Source: Deltaproteobacteria bacterium
GTDB taxonomy: Bacteria; Desulfobacterota; Binatia; Binatales; Binataceae
Direction of reading: 5' to 3'
Assembly: GCA_003161515.1 (NCBI GenBank)
Contig: PMOH01000479.1
Coordinates: 1-26,196, forward strand
DNA length: 26,196 bases
Shown: piece by piece, positions 1-7,770 of the stretch
Layout of the letters: every line of letters starts with the position of its first letter
Position numbering within the stretch: position 1 is the first letter of the stretch
The notes under the pieces: model-generated
The model's database searches: none
The model's input: only the letters and a program-made list of their open reading frames with translations
What the model was told of the DNA's origin: nothing
Translations under genes and position numbers: made by a program

Positions 1-1294
1 TACGGTCGACCGCGCCCATATTGATATACCAGCATTCCTTTTCCGGAGTGTTGCGACTTGGCAGGTAGCACATCGCTGACATTCCGGTTTGCGTATCGGT
101 AGCCGCCGCTCCTACCACGAACGAGCGCTTGAACGGATAGATCGCTACTCGCGCATCAGGCACCGGCCGATCACGATAAGTCAGCCAGTAGATGTGGTCC
201 TGCCACAGCTGACCCTGTTGATCGTATGCGTCCTCGTAAAGCGGGAACCATACTTCGCTGTCTATGTAGAGCACCGTCCGCGATTGCAGTGCCTGCGAGT
301 TGTTTGTATGACGCCTGGGGGTAGCTTCCACGATGTACATCTGACGCGTCTCCCAGTTCTCTGGACAGGCGCTACCTCCGCCGTCTGTCGGGCAGGTTAC
401 TTCGGGCGAATTGACCGCGTGGACCACGCCGAGCATGCTCTTCGAACCAAGGAAACGATAGTTGTATTCTTCGACCTTCGCGTTGAAGCCGGAATAGTGA
501 TCCGGATCGAACACCACGATATTCCCGCCACCCTCACTCGGCGTCCCCGACCCGGTAACTGCGTCGCTCATGATGCCTTCGTCCAGGCGGCGCAGCCTGC
601 GCGAGCCGGTATTCCATGACCATATGTCATCGGACTTTTTTGGATCGGCATAGCGGTAGCGCAGAAAGCCGGCGCCGCGCATACCTTCCGGCGCCATTAT
701 TGGGTAAAGCCCGAACAGCCAGTAGCGCCCGGTCTTCTTGAAGTCCTGATCGACCGGCATTGGCTCGACCTCGGTCCGTCCAATCTCGTTGTAGCCGGCG
801 TAGTGACCTACGTCGATCTGATCGAGCACTCGGTAGGGCTCGTTGCGCCCGCTTCGCACATTGTCACACGAGAAGTAACGCAGATCGTAGTCGTCGGTCT
901 GCAGCGGCCGAAACACATTGTTCCAGATGATCTTGGCCGCAACTTTAGGATCGTTGGGATCGAGGAATGGGAACGGCTGGCCGGCCACATAGTTCTCAAC
1001 CGTGCGCCCATCCGGCGACAGCCGGACCTGCTCAGAATATTTCTCGGTTGCGTCCTTGTAAGGCGGTGGCCAATCGATTCGATCGGAGGGTGCGATTTTA
1101 ATCTGCATTCCCTGCTGGACTTTGTAGAACACCCCTGGAGAGACGAGGTCTTTGACCTTGTAAGCATTGTCCGGAGTGATGACGTCGCCGGGCTTAACCT
1201 GAGCCAGTGCGAGGGGAGCCGTCAGAACAGTCAGTAGCAAGACTGCAGGAACTATTGCATAGAGCTGACATTTAGCTCGTTTCATCGGAAACAT
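1..1294 (-). CDS. DUF1329 family exported protein, C-terminus beyond window
   Basis: About 431 codons are visible and the frame is still open at the left edge, so the C-terminus is missing. The N-terminus has a signal peptide (basic start, hydrophobic VPAVLLLTVLTAPLALA, probable cleavage before QVKPGD). The body has DUF1329-like features: repeated aromatic-rich strands, GRYWLFGLYPIMAPEGMRG, and YIDSEVWFPLYEDAYD near the C-terminal part. DUF1329 proteins have a LolA/LolB-like fold and are often found with RND/MMPL-type exporters and DUF1302 proteins; a role in envelope lipid or hydrophobe handling is inferred, not proven. The start at 1294 is preferred because an AGGAG lies 7 nt upstream; an in-frame ATG at 1285 is the alternative. 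It begins 28 nt after the lipoprotein-like gene at 1323-1946, so the two are probably co-transcribed. Confidence 0.85.
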   Translation of the reverse strand, partial: MFPMKRAKCQLYAIVPAVLLLTVLTAPLALAQVKPGDVITPDNAYKVKDLVSPGVFYKVQQGMQIKIAPSDRIDWPPPYKDATEKYSEQVRLSPDGRTVENYVAGQPFPFLDPNDPKVAAKIIWNNVFRPLQTDDYDLRYFSCDNVRSGRNEPYRVLDQIDVGHYAGYNEIGRTEVEPMPVDQDFKKTGRYWLFGLYPIMAPEGMRGAGFLRYRYADPKKSDDIWSWNTGSRRLRRLDEGIMSDAVTGSGTPSEGGGNIVVFDPDHYSGFNAKVEEYNYRFLGSKSMLGVVHAVNSPEVTCPTDGGGSACPENWETRQMYIVEATPRRHTNNSQALQSRTVLYIDSEVWFPLYEDAYDQQGQLWQDHIYWLTYRDRPVPDARVAIYPFKRSFVVGAAATDTQTGMSAMCYLPSRNTPEKECWYINMGAVDR

Positions 1295-1322
1295 ATAAAT
1301 TCTCCTCTAGTTAGCTGTACAT

Positions 1323-1946
1323 TCACTCTGAAGCATCATCCGTCGTCGGCGGAGCCGCGTAGAGGTAACCGATTTGCGGAGTCTCTCCCTGGACAAAATG
1401 ATTTGCGCCTGGGGACACGGTTTCGGGTGGAGAACTGGCGGTCGCTGCAAGATCGCTTCGAATCATGACGCGGTCGTCGATCGGCAGATAGGGATCCCCG
1501 AGAATTCGACGCGCTTTTTCCTCTGCGTCATCTTTCCCGAATCGAGTGGCGACAAAGCCATATAAGATGACCCACATATCGCCACTGTCGTTGCTGCAGA
1601 CCTGAGCTCCCACCAGAGGCAAGCCGGCATCTTCAAAATAGTAGGTAAGCTCGCCACTCAGCACGGAATCGCTGAAGGAATCAATCCGGGCCGATTGCGG
1701 CTTTCGCACGTCGGTCAGCGAAGACAGGGAGTCGTGGGGTGTCTGTGCCTCCGAGACCGCTGGTGTTGCAGGTCGAATGTCTGATTCAGGGGAAGCGAGC
1801 GGATTGAACGGAGCGTCGCCTGCCGAGCAGGCCTCGATCGCGCTTACCGCGAGCACCAAGCACAATATTGCAGGGTAGTGCAGCCCGGATCTTGCTGCAC
1901 CCCAACCGCAAACGCGTCCTGCTGGAATCAACTTCGATAGCCTCAT
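1323..1946 (-). CDS. Putative exported protein or lipoprotein, unknown function
   Basis: 207 residues from the ATG at 1946. The frame extends upstream to a TTG at 2048, but that extension has no signal-like N-terminus and is less likely. Residues about 20-40 form a hydrophobic stretch ending VSAIEAC, which could be a lipobox with cysteine as the acylated residue; the glutamate at -2 is atypical, so ordinary secretion is possible. A Ser/Pro-rich linker follows, then a folded part with ELTYYFEDAGLPLVGAQVC and MWVILYGFVATRFGKDDAEEKARRILG. I recognise no family. It lies 28 nt upstream of the DUF1329 gene on the same strand, which suggests a shared envelope function. No strong ribosome binding site is visible, so the start is uncertain. 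Confidence 0.6.
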   Translation of the reverse strand: MRLSKLIPAGRVCGWGAARSGLHYPAILCLVLAVSAIEACSAGDAPFNPLASPESDIRPATPAVSEAQTPHDSLSSLTDVRKPQSARIDSFSDSVLSGELTYYFEDAGLPLVGAQVCSNDSGDMWVILYGFVATRFGKDDAEEKARRILGDPYLPIDDRVMIRSDLAATASSPPETVSPGANHFVQGETPQIGYLYAAPPTTDDASE

Positions 1947-2127
1947 CGCTATGCCGTAGCTCGGGCTGATTTCTCGTAACGATTTGATCGGAGCGCTGCT
2001 GTTAGCGGCGCTGCCGACTAACGGGGACTCGCGCACCAAAGAGCGCAAGAGCTGTCGCCAACAACTGTGTTGCCGGCGATGTTGGAGCGCTGGTTAGGCG
2101 CGAATCCTGAGAATTTATTTGTGGAGA

Positions 2128-2481
2128 CTAGTTGCCGTCGTCAGGTGACGGCGGGAGCGTTCGCCGGTGAAAGAGGCACTTGGAGGGCCATTCGGTCACG
2201 TCGGCTTCATTGATCTTGCTCGTGGCCGCAAATTTTGGTTCGGACTCAGCTGCTACGAGTGAGACCGTCATGAAGCTGCTTATGTTGGGTTCGATCGGCT
2301 TGCTACCAACTTCCTCGACGGCGTATCGCGCAAGCTTTTGAGAGTGAATCGCCAGTGTCGGCGTGCTCGATAGCGTGAGGGAGGAAAGTGGTCTCGTGGG
2401 TTGCGAGACCGCCATCGCACAGAATAGCGCCGCGAGCATCAGGCAAAGCGGGCGCCGAATATTATTTCTTTCCGTGCGCAT
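2128..2481 (-). CDS. Small secreted protein, paralogue of the 4551-4907 gene
   Basis: 117 residues from the ATG at 2481, the start that aligns with the paralogue (MRTERNNIRR versus MRIERSHMRR). A GGTGA lies just upstream. Residues 11-25 form a hydrophobic signal segment (LMLAALFCAMAVS). It shares with the 4551-4907 protein the block YxVEEVGxKPI at about residues 53-63 and a C-terminal EWxSKxLFHRRTxPxSxDDxN ending at the last residue. The C-terminal coding DNA is also visibly similar in the two copies, so this is a duplication. I do not recognise the family. Conservation of both ends despite divergence in the middle suggests selection on the protein. The central cysteine differs between copies, so a conserved disulfide is unlikely. 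Confidence 0.6.
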   Translation of the reverse strand: MRTERNNIRRPLCLMLAALFCAMAVSQPTRPLSSLTLSSTPTLAIHSQKLARYAVEEVGSKPIEPNISSFMTVSLVAAESEPKFAATSKINEADVTEWPSKCLFHRRTLPPSPDDGN

Positions 2482-2617
2482 GCATTTCACCGCGCAACGC
2501 GAAAAGGTCGCAGGTCGCAATTCCTATTCGACCGCCGAATTCGAATGCAGTCAAGGGGCGCGGGAACCGATGAACCAAAGTGTTGGCGCATACTTGATCT
2601 CAACTAGTGACCTGGCT

Positions 2618-2878
2618 TCAATTTCGACGCTTTTTGAGGTCATCCTCAGTCAGATTGCGGCGAAGTTCATCTTGCAACCTTTTGATTACCTTGTCAGCCA
2701 GCTTGTTTCGCTCAACGAATGGAAGAGAAGAACACTCAACACAGATCCCATGATTAGCTAAAGCCGCTTCGGCGTTGATGCTGAACTTCTCCTGGAGCAT
2801 TTCATGAGCTTCAGGGCTTAGAGGAAAAGGATCAATCTTAACCTCGGTAGATGTTTTGGCGCATAGAACGCATTTCAT
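2618..2878 (-). CDS. Small four-cysteine, probable zinc-ribbon protein
   Basis: 86 residues. The ATG at 2878 is chosen because AAGGGAAA lies 6 nt upstream; an upstream in-frame extension to 2941 would overrun the ribosome binding site. Two CxxC pairs, C3/C6 and C46/C49, are spaced as in a small treble-clef or zinc-ribbon. The C-terminal third is a charged helix (about residues 55-86, ending in a DDLKKRRN-type basic tail). It starts 65 nt after the stop of sthA on the same strand, so co-transcription is likely. Zinc binding and any nucleic-acid or redox-sensing role are inference; no specific family is recognised. Confidence 0.65.
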   Translation of the reverse strand: MKCVLCAKTSTEVKIDPFPLSPEAHEMLQEKFSINAEAALANHGICVECSSLPFVERNKLADKVIKRLQDELRRNLTEDDLKKRRN

Positions 2879-2942
2879 AGAGATTTCCCTTTTTTGTAAG
2901 TACCGATCGGTTCTTGCCGAGTTGTGGATGCGGAGGCGCATG

Positions 2943-4346
2943 TTATTGCAACCGATTTATGCCGTCGAAAGCGGCATTCTTGTAGCATTCAGCGAGCGTC
3001 GGATAGTTGAAAACGGTTTCGATGAAGTAGTCCACCTTGCCCTGATAGGCGAGCACGGCCTGCCCAATATGGACGAGCTCAACCGCGTGTTCGCCTACTA
3101 TGTGCACGCCAAGGAGCTCGCGCGTGGCTCGATCGAAGAGCAGCTTCAGCATCCCAATCGAGTCGCCGATGATATTTCCTCGTGCGATCTCCCGGTACTG
3201 CGCCTTGCCTATCTCGTAAGGCACTTTCTCCTCAGTGAGCTCTTCCTCGTTGCGGCCTACAAAAGAAATTTCAGGGATGGTGTAGATACCGTAAGGAAAC
3301 AACTCCGGCGACCATCGGGCTTCCACACCGAAGGCATGGCACGCGGCCAGCCGTCCTTGCTCGGCGGAGGTCGAAGCCAGGCTTGGAAAGCCGATGACAT
3401 CGCCAGCCGCATAGATGTGCGGAATCGCGGTCTGGTATGAGCTGTTGACCGGTATGCGCCCGCGAGGGTCAGGCTCGATTCCCGCCGCCGCAAGGTTGAG
3501 ACTCGCGATCGCTCCTGTTCTTCCGACCGAGGACAAGACCTTGTCGGCGACGATCTGCTTACCGCTGGTCAGTGCCATGCGTACACGGCGCAGCCCTTGA
3601 TCTTCTATGACCTCGGCGCCCGCCACTTCTTCGCCCAGGCGGAACGTTACCCGGTTCTCGCCCAGGTGATAGCGCAGCGCCCTGACAATCTCGGCATCGA
3701 CGAATGGCAGCAACCGGGTACGTTTATCGATCAGCGTCACGCGGATGCCCAGCGCCGCGAACATGCTGGCGTACTCACAGCCGATGACGCCGCCGCCCAC
3801 CACGGCTAGCGTGCGCGGCAACTCCTCGAGCTGCATCACGTCGTCGCTCGCGAAGACCATCTGCCCATCCAGCGGCATCTGCGGATCCCGGGTCGCTTCG
3901 GTGCCGACCGCGATCATGATGTAACGCGCGCTAACAGTGCGGCGTGTGGACTCACCTGACCGCGCGAGCCGCAGCGTGTGAGGCCCCGTAAACGACGCTT
4001 CAGCGTGAGTGATTTCGACGTCGTTGCGGGCGAGTTGATGGCGTGAGACATCTACTTCATGACGCACGACCGGCTGAACGCGGTTGCGAAGATCCTCGAG
4101 CGTGATGCGCTCCTTCAACTGATACGACTGCCCGTATATTCCGCGCTGCCAGTAGCCGGACAGATAAAGCACAGCTTCGCGGATCGTCTTGCTCGGGATC
4201 GTCCCCGCATTGATGCAGATCCCGCCGACGATCGGTTTACGCTCGAGGACCATTACGCGCTTTCGCAGTTTGGCGGCCTGGATCGCGGCATGATGACCGG
4301 CAGGGCCGGAACCAATCACCACCAGATCGTAATCAAACTCGGCCAT
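2943..4346 (-). CDS. sthA: Soluble pyridine nucleotide transhydrogenase
   Basis: 467 residues, the usual SthA/UdhA length. The enzyme is an FAD flavoprotein that transfers hydride between NADPH and NAD+ in the cytoplasm. Visible parts are the N-terminal FAD dinucleotide fold (VVIGSGPAGHHAA, about residues 9-21), the family signature GGICINAGTIPSKT at about 41-54, a second NAD(P)-binding fold (VVGGGVIGCEYASMF, about 181-195), the FAD contact YAAGDVIG near 310, and the C-terminal dimerisation domain with HIVGEHAVELVHIG. In the lipoamide-dehydrogenase family the active-site pair is CxxxxC; here the second cysteine is threonine (CINAGT), as in SthA, so this is not a disulfide reductase. GGAG lies about 8 nt before the start. 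A palindrome lies just upstream at 4370-4382. Confidence 0.92.
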   Translation of the reverse strand: MAEFDYDLVVIGSGPAGHHAAIQAAKLRKRVMVLERKPIVGGICINAGTIPSKTIREAVLYLSGYWQRGIYGQSYQLKERITLEDLRNRVQPVVRHEVDVSRHQLARNDVEITHAEASFTGPHTLRLARSGESTRRTVSARYIMIAVGTEATRDPQMPLDGQMVFASDDVMQLEELPRTLAVVGGGVIGCEYASMFAALGIRVTLIDKRTRLLPFVDAEIVRALRYHLGENRVTFRLGEEVAGAEVIEDQGLRRVRMALTSGKQIVADKVLSSVGRTGAIASLNLAAAGIEPDPRGRIPVNSSYQTAIPHIYAAGDVIGFPSLASTSAEQGRLAACHAFGVEARWSPELFPYGIYTIPEISFVGRNEEELTEEKVPYEIGKAQYREIARGNIIGDSIGMLKLLFDRATRELLGVHIVGEHAVELVHIGQAVLAYQGKVDYFIETVFNYPTLAECYKNAAFDGINRLQ

Positions 4347-4369
4347 CGGATAACTCCATCCCGCTAAAC

Positions 4370-4393
4370 CGACATGATGTCGCCGCGAGGCGG
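4370..4393 (-). promoter_or_regulatory. Palindrome plus hairpin upstream of sthA
   Basis: CGACAT-G-ATGTCG is a perfect 6+1+6 inverted repeat (4370-4382). It is followed at once by CCGC-GAG-GCGG (4383-4393), a 4-bp hairpin. The palindrome ends 24 nt from the sthA start codon, where an operator or a 5'-UTR structure could act. Function is inferred from position only. Confidence 0.3.
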
Positions 4394-4550
4394 AACAAAA
4401 TGCACTTCATTGGAACCAACCTTGGACGTTTGCACGAGACGTCCGGTTTTCTACTCGAAGTCGCTGGCGCGCACCCGTCGCGAACTCTTTCATCGGCGAA
4501 AGATGTTCGATCGCGAGGTGAGCGCGAATTCCCGGAATATGTTGAAGAAG

Positions 4551-4907
4551 CTAGTTGGTGTCGTCGGACGATCGCGGTGGCGTTCGCCGATGAAAGAGAA
4601 ACTTAGAGGACCATTCGGTCACAGCGGCCTCGTCAGGCACGCTCGTGGCCGCAAGGTCTCGTTTGAGCTCCACGTCCGATAGAGAAAAGGTCAAGTAGCC
4701 GCTGGTTGTGGCAATATCGATCGGCTTGTTGCCGACTTCCTCGACTGTGTAGCGCGTAAACCTCCGGCAATGAGTTGCCAGTCGCGGAGTGCTGCCTAGC
4801 GCCAAGGCCGAGAGCGGTCTGGTGACTTGCGAAACTGTAATCGTACAGAATAACGCCGCCAGCACTAGCGGCAGGAAGCGCCGCATATGACTTCTCTCTA
4901 TGCGCAT
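4551..4907 (-). CDS. Small secreted protein, paralogue of the 2128-2481 gene
   Basis: 118 residues from the ATG at 4907, whose N-terminus aligns residue for residue with the other copy; an internal ATG at 4886 is the alternative. A hydrophobic signal segment spans about residues 11-25 (LPLVLAALFCTITVS). RPLSALALGSTP, YTVEEVGNKPI and the C-terminal EWSSKFLFHRRT with a closing SSDDTN match the paralogue. The two copies flank sthA and the four-cysteine gene, all on the minus strand. By eye the proteins are roughly half identical, with the strongest match in the last 30 residues. No known family is recognised. It could be a small periplasmic or surface protein. Confidence 0.6.
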   Translation of the reverse strand: MRIERSHMRRFLPLVLAALFCTITVSQVTRPLSALALGSTPRLATHCRRFTRYTVEEVGNKPIDIATTSGYLTFSLSDVELKRDLAATSVPDEAAVTEWSSKFLFHRRTPPRSSDDTN

Positions 4908-5304
4908 CCGTAATACCTGCTCCAACTGACCAGATCTGGAGCACAAACGGAAGCCAACCACTGCCTTCGGACGAAGTCAAGCGGTCATATCGAGTCGTCG
5001 CAAAGGAACAACTTTTAGTCGCCGCATAGCCTAATGTTGAGATTGCATTTTCTGACCTGTGACTGATTGTCCCGCAGAGGTAACGTCATTCAATACAACC
5101 AGCATCGCTTGCGAGAGGCCGTTTCTTTAATGGCTGGAGTCGGAACCGTAAGTAAGATCGAAATCTCGGCAACTTACCATTTATACGCAGCGAAATTGGG
5201 AAACCTTCAGAAGATCAGGTGCGATTCCATGGCTCTTGGAACTTCACATTTTTTTGTTTCGCTGAGAACCAAGGCAAGGTGTCCGTCCCGCCCCGCTGAC
5301 GGCG
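4908..5304. other. Intergenic stretch, no supported gene
   Basis: About 400 bases between the second paralogue and the terminator hairpin. Short frames exist (for example a plus-strand frame at 5067-5336) but lack a convincing ribosome binding site or a recognisable protein. It presumably carries the promoter of the minus-strand gene at 4551-4907. I see no repeat or RNA gene. Confidence 0.4.
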
Positions 5305-5338
5305 AATCACGCGCCGAATCAGAGATCGGCGCGTGATT
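5305..5338 (-). terminator. Perfect 13-bp hairpin after the Gly-rich lipoprotein gene
   Basis: AATCACGCGCCGA (5305-5317) pairs perfectly with TCGGCGCGTGATT (5326-5338) around an 8-nt loop. It lies 31 nt past the stop codon of the minus-strand gene at 5370-5903. There is no clear U-tract on the minus strand, so it may stabilise the mRNA end rather than terminate by itself. Confidence 0.6.
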
Positions 5339-5369
5339 AGAACACCATCTAGCGCTTCACACGCAGTGG

Positions 5370-5903
5370 TCAGCCGCGCCCGTGGCCGCCGCCGTGTCCG
5401 CCACCGCCGCCATGTCCGCCAAATCCGCCGCCGCCGTGTCCACCAAATCCGCCACCTCCATGTCCACCGCCGCCAAACGCATGCTGTGCAAATCCGCCAC
5501 CGCCACCAAACCCGTGACCACCACCAAATCCTCCGCGACCGGCGAATGAACGACCACTGAACCCGTTGCCACCGAAACCATGTCGGCCAGCGAAACCGCG
5601 TCCGCCGCCATAGACACCATGATCCCAACCATGGCCTCCGTAGAAGCCGTGATTCCAACCCTGGCCGCCGTACCACCCATCGCCCCAATTACCCCATCCG
5701 TTCCCGCCCCAAAGACCAGATTCATAGGGCGGGTATACGCCGCCATATCCGTAAGACGGAGCCAAAGCCAAGCCGGAATATGCCGGAGATCCATATCCGC
5801 CACCGTAGCCATATCCAGGCCCGACGTCGTAGCACCCTTGAAGCGCCAGCATTCCAAGCGCTAGAAGAGGCGCGGCCAATGACATTAAGATCTTGCGCCT
5901 CAT
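5370..5903 (-). CDS. Gly/His-rich lipoprotein
   Basis: 177 residues. A lipoprotein signal peptide is clear: MRRKILMSLAAPLLALGMLALQGC, where LQGC is the lipobox and the cysteine (residue 24) would be acylated. The mature part is low complexity: Tyr/Gly/Pro/Trp-rich to about residue 95, then Gly-Phe-His repeats, ending in GGHGGGGFGGHGGG-type runs. Such Gly/His tails can bind metals or act as surface coats; that is inference. A very strong AGGAGGT lies 9 nt before the ATG, suggesting high expression. Because of the repetitive GC-rich coding sequence, the other two minus frames and some plus frames are also open here; only this frame has a signal peptide and a ribosome binding site. A perfect hairpin follows at 5305-5338. 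Confidence 0.75.
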   Translation of the reverse strand: MRRKILMSLAAPLLALGMLALQGCYDVGPGYGYGGGYGSPAYSGLALAPSYGYGGVYPPYESGLWGGNGWGNWGDGWYGGQGWNHGFYGGHGWDHGVYGGGRGFAGRHGFGGNGFSGRSFAGRGGFGGGHGFGGGGGFAQHAFGGGGHGGGGFGGHGGGGFGGHGGGGGHGGGHGRG

Positions 5904-6444
5904 TTTCCTTTACCTCCTACTCATTAGACGTTGCGTGAGAGCCGCAAGATACGGCAGCAAAAAGAGGGCTATCCAGCGAAGCTTGCGCGAACAGCCGGAA
6001 CCATTTCTTAACGTTTATTCAGATTATCAGAGCAGAGATTCTCTCTACGTGTTCCTTCGCCTCACCGATATATTGTCCGTGATTTTCCTTTTCGCCATCG
6101 GCAAATCCGATAGGTTCAGGGTTCCATACTCTCCCATCGAAGATACTTTTTGCCGAGCCCCTTGGAGTCGCTGCATATACTGATCGCACCGCTGGATAGC
6201 TGGACCGAAAAGGGAACAGACCCAAGCGAAGTCGAAGTCTTTATAAGCAGCCGCTAAGCAGGTGTACCGTCAGGGGATCAAATCTCTCGATATGCGGCGG
6301 CCGGATATCGACGAAGATTGTATGCGTGTCGGTGGTCGTCCTCTCGGGAGTAATTTTGACAGCCAATTTGACAGCCACGGGCCTGGCAAGGACAGATGAA
6401 GCGTACATCCGTGGACTGCACCCCCTACGATTCCTCCAGGTTTG
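5904..6444. other. Intergenic stretch with a possible integrase-tail remnant
   Basis: About 540 bases with no well-supported gene. The left part is presumably the promoter region of the Gly-rich lipoprotein. On the minus strand a short frame (6241-6459) encodes ARPVAVKLAVKITPE. Its AVKLAVK comes from a tandem 11-bp direct repeat TTTGACAGCCA at 6355-6365 and 6367-6377. Tails of this kind occur at the C-terminus of some tyrosine recombinases, and the frame abuts a tRNA remnant. No catalytic motif is present, so this is only a hint. Confidence 0.3.
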
Positions 6445-6528
6445 GACGGGGGCGTGCATGATTCAATGGAACTTAAAATCCTCCGGACCTAGCCGTCCGT
6501 GCGGGTTCGACCCCCGCCCCCGGCACCA
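6445..6528 (+). tRNA. Degenerate tRNA-Leu(UAA), 3' half intact
   Basis: The 3' half is textbook tRNA-Leu: anticodon loop CTTAAAA (anticodon TAA) at 6472-6478, a long variable arm CGGAC-CTAGCC-GTCCG with a perfect 5-bp stem, T arm GCGGG-TTCGACC-CCCGC, acceptor strand CCCCGGC, discriminator A and an encoded CCA ending at 6528. The 5' half is poor. GACGGGG at 6445 pairs with the acceptor at 6 of 7 positions, but only 20 nt separate it from the anticodon loop, too few for a normal D arm, and the anticodon stem is reduced to 3 bp. It is best read as a decayed tRNA or an att-site copy left by integration into a tRNA-Leu gene. A related 3' end occurs at 12401-12433. Confidence 0.55.
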
Positions 6529-6595
6529 TTATTTTGGCGTGGCCAGCTTTATCCGGCTGAACTGCCATCGACGGTCAGGATCGGTTGAGTCGCGA

Positions 6596-7270
6596 TTAGA
6601 CGCGCGCAGCCACCAGCACCTCGGAACTCAGGCCGAAGGAGGAAACCACGTCGCGGAACTCGACTCGCCAATCCGGTGACGAGACGAAATCCAGCAATTC
6701 TAACGGTCGGCATCCGCCAACCAGCGCCGGCCAGGCGGCGTGAATGCGGCTCCAAACGCCGGAGACCGCCTTCTGAAACGCTGAACTCCCATAGGTGAGA
6801 CTGACCAGGCATAGCAATCCGCCGGGTTCGAGAAGACGATGCGCTTCCGACAGCAGTAGCCCGGTAGATTCGCAGCTGAGTAGATCAAGCACGTAATTCG
6901 AAACGTAACGATCGAAGCGGCGGTCCGGCTCGCCGACGGTTTCATTTCCATCGGACAGGCGCACTTCGGCTCGGTCGGAATAGTTGCAAAGGCGCGCTCG
7001 AGCGAGTGCTGCCACCGTCGAGCTGAGATCGACTCCCAGGTAGCGGCAATCCGCGGGCGCGATTTCGGACAGTACCTGCAGCGCGAATCGACCGGTACCG
7101 CATCCCAACTCTACGATGGAGTGAGCGGCCTGAAACTTAGCCGCCTGAAGCAGCCGCCGGAGCGGCGGATCTTCGTAAAAGCGCTGCCAGTCCTGCCACG
7201 CCCCCATGCGATCGTAAAACGCTCGGGCCTGATCGACGGTCAGCACGCGTTCCGTTGTCACGATCCGCAC
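6596..7270 (-). CDS. Class I SAM-dependent methyltransferase
   Basis: 224 residues from a GTG start at 7270. Motif I is IVELGCGTGRFALQVL (about residues 52-67), binding the SAM methionine/ribose side. GVDLSSTVAALARARL (about 79-94) contains the acidic residue after strand 2, and RFDRYVSNYVLDLLS and LLEPGGLLCLVSLTYGSS match motifs II and III. The layout is that of UbiE/Methyltransf_25-type small-molecule methyltransferases, but the substrate cannot be inferred. AGAAG lies upstream of the GTG. It stands alone on the minus strand, about 70 nt from the tRNA-Leu remnant, within the segment bounded by the two tRNA-like ends. Confidence 0.82.
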   Translation of the reverse strand: MRIVTTERVLTVDQARAFYDRMGAWQDWQRFYEDPPLRRLLQAAKFQAAHSIVELGCGTGRFALQVLSEIAPADCRYLGVDLSSTVAALARARLCNYSDRAEVRLSDGNETVGEPDRRFDRYVSNYVLDLLSCESTGLLLSEAHRLLEPGGLLCLVSLTYGSSAFQKAVSGVWSRIHAAWPALVGGCRPLELLDFVSSPDWRVEFRDVVSSFGLSSEVLVAARV

Positions 7271-7506
7271 AATACGTAACTTCTCGAGAATGCTGCGGGC
7301 GGCGGAATCCTACTACGGCCGCATCCGTCATGTGCTCAACGTGCTTCCGAATCTCCCGCGTCGCGCAATCCTTTGCCGAGCCGGACCTTCGCACCGAGGC
7401 TGGATCACGAATCTCTTGGGGAAGTTCATCGTCTCCGGTTCTGCTACGCGTTCGCGGTTGACGCACGCGCGAACGGGCGTTACGTGCGTTTGAAGCGGCG
7501 TTGCGA

Positions 7507-7770
7507 TTAGGCGGTTGCCTTGGCCGCGGCTGCCGGATGAAGACTGGCATCAAGTCTTGCCAGGTGTCGCTGATGGCTTGCGGTCCCCAGATGCATCAGG
7601 CGGTAGACTTCAACCTTCACGAGATCGTTGATGAGAAACCAAACGAGCGCATAGCCCCACACGAACAGCGCGTACTTCCATGCCAAAGGAGTCATGCCGT
7701 ATCCGTACACAGCGGCCAGGGTCCCGATGACCTGGGTCGCCTCCGTGGCTACGACCAGGCGCCAATTGGG
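7507..7770 (-). pseudogene. C-terminal remnant of a plasma-membrane H+ P-type ATPase
   Basis: The frame from 7770 reads PNWRLVVATEATQVIGTLAA, then VYGYGMTPLAWKYALFVWGY, ALVWFLINDLVKVEVYRL and a His/Arg/Ala tail to a TAA at 7507. This matches the last transmembrane helices and tail of bacterial plasma-membrane proton-efflux P-type ATPases (family usually over 800 residues). A TAG at 7771-7773 closes the frame immediately upstream, and the phosphorylation (DKTGT) and ATP-binding domains are absent, so only about a tenth of the protein remains. The upstream DNA instead encodes the small gene at 7749-7991, which reads into the first bases of this remnant in another frame. A GTG at 7710 could begin a residual 67-residue peptide, but that has no evident function. 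Confidence 0.7.

Noticed and set aside
89..1237. Plus-strand open frames at 89-619 and 803-1237
   Set aside because: They are antisense to the DUF1329 gene, which has a signal peptide and a ribosome binding site.
5215..5857. Trp/Arg-rich and Ala/Met-rich minus frames overlapping the Gly-rich lipoprotein
   Set aside because: They are by-products of repetitive coding sequence and lack start signals.
7271..7506. Short frames between the methyltransferase and the ATPase remnant
   Set aside because: Several overlap in all frames without a ribosome binding site or recognisable protein; the DNA may be further gene debris but I cannot identify it.
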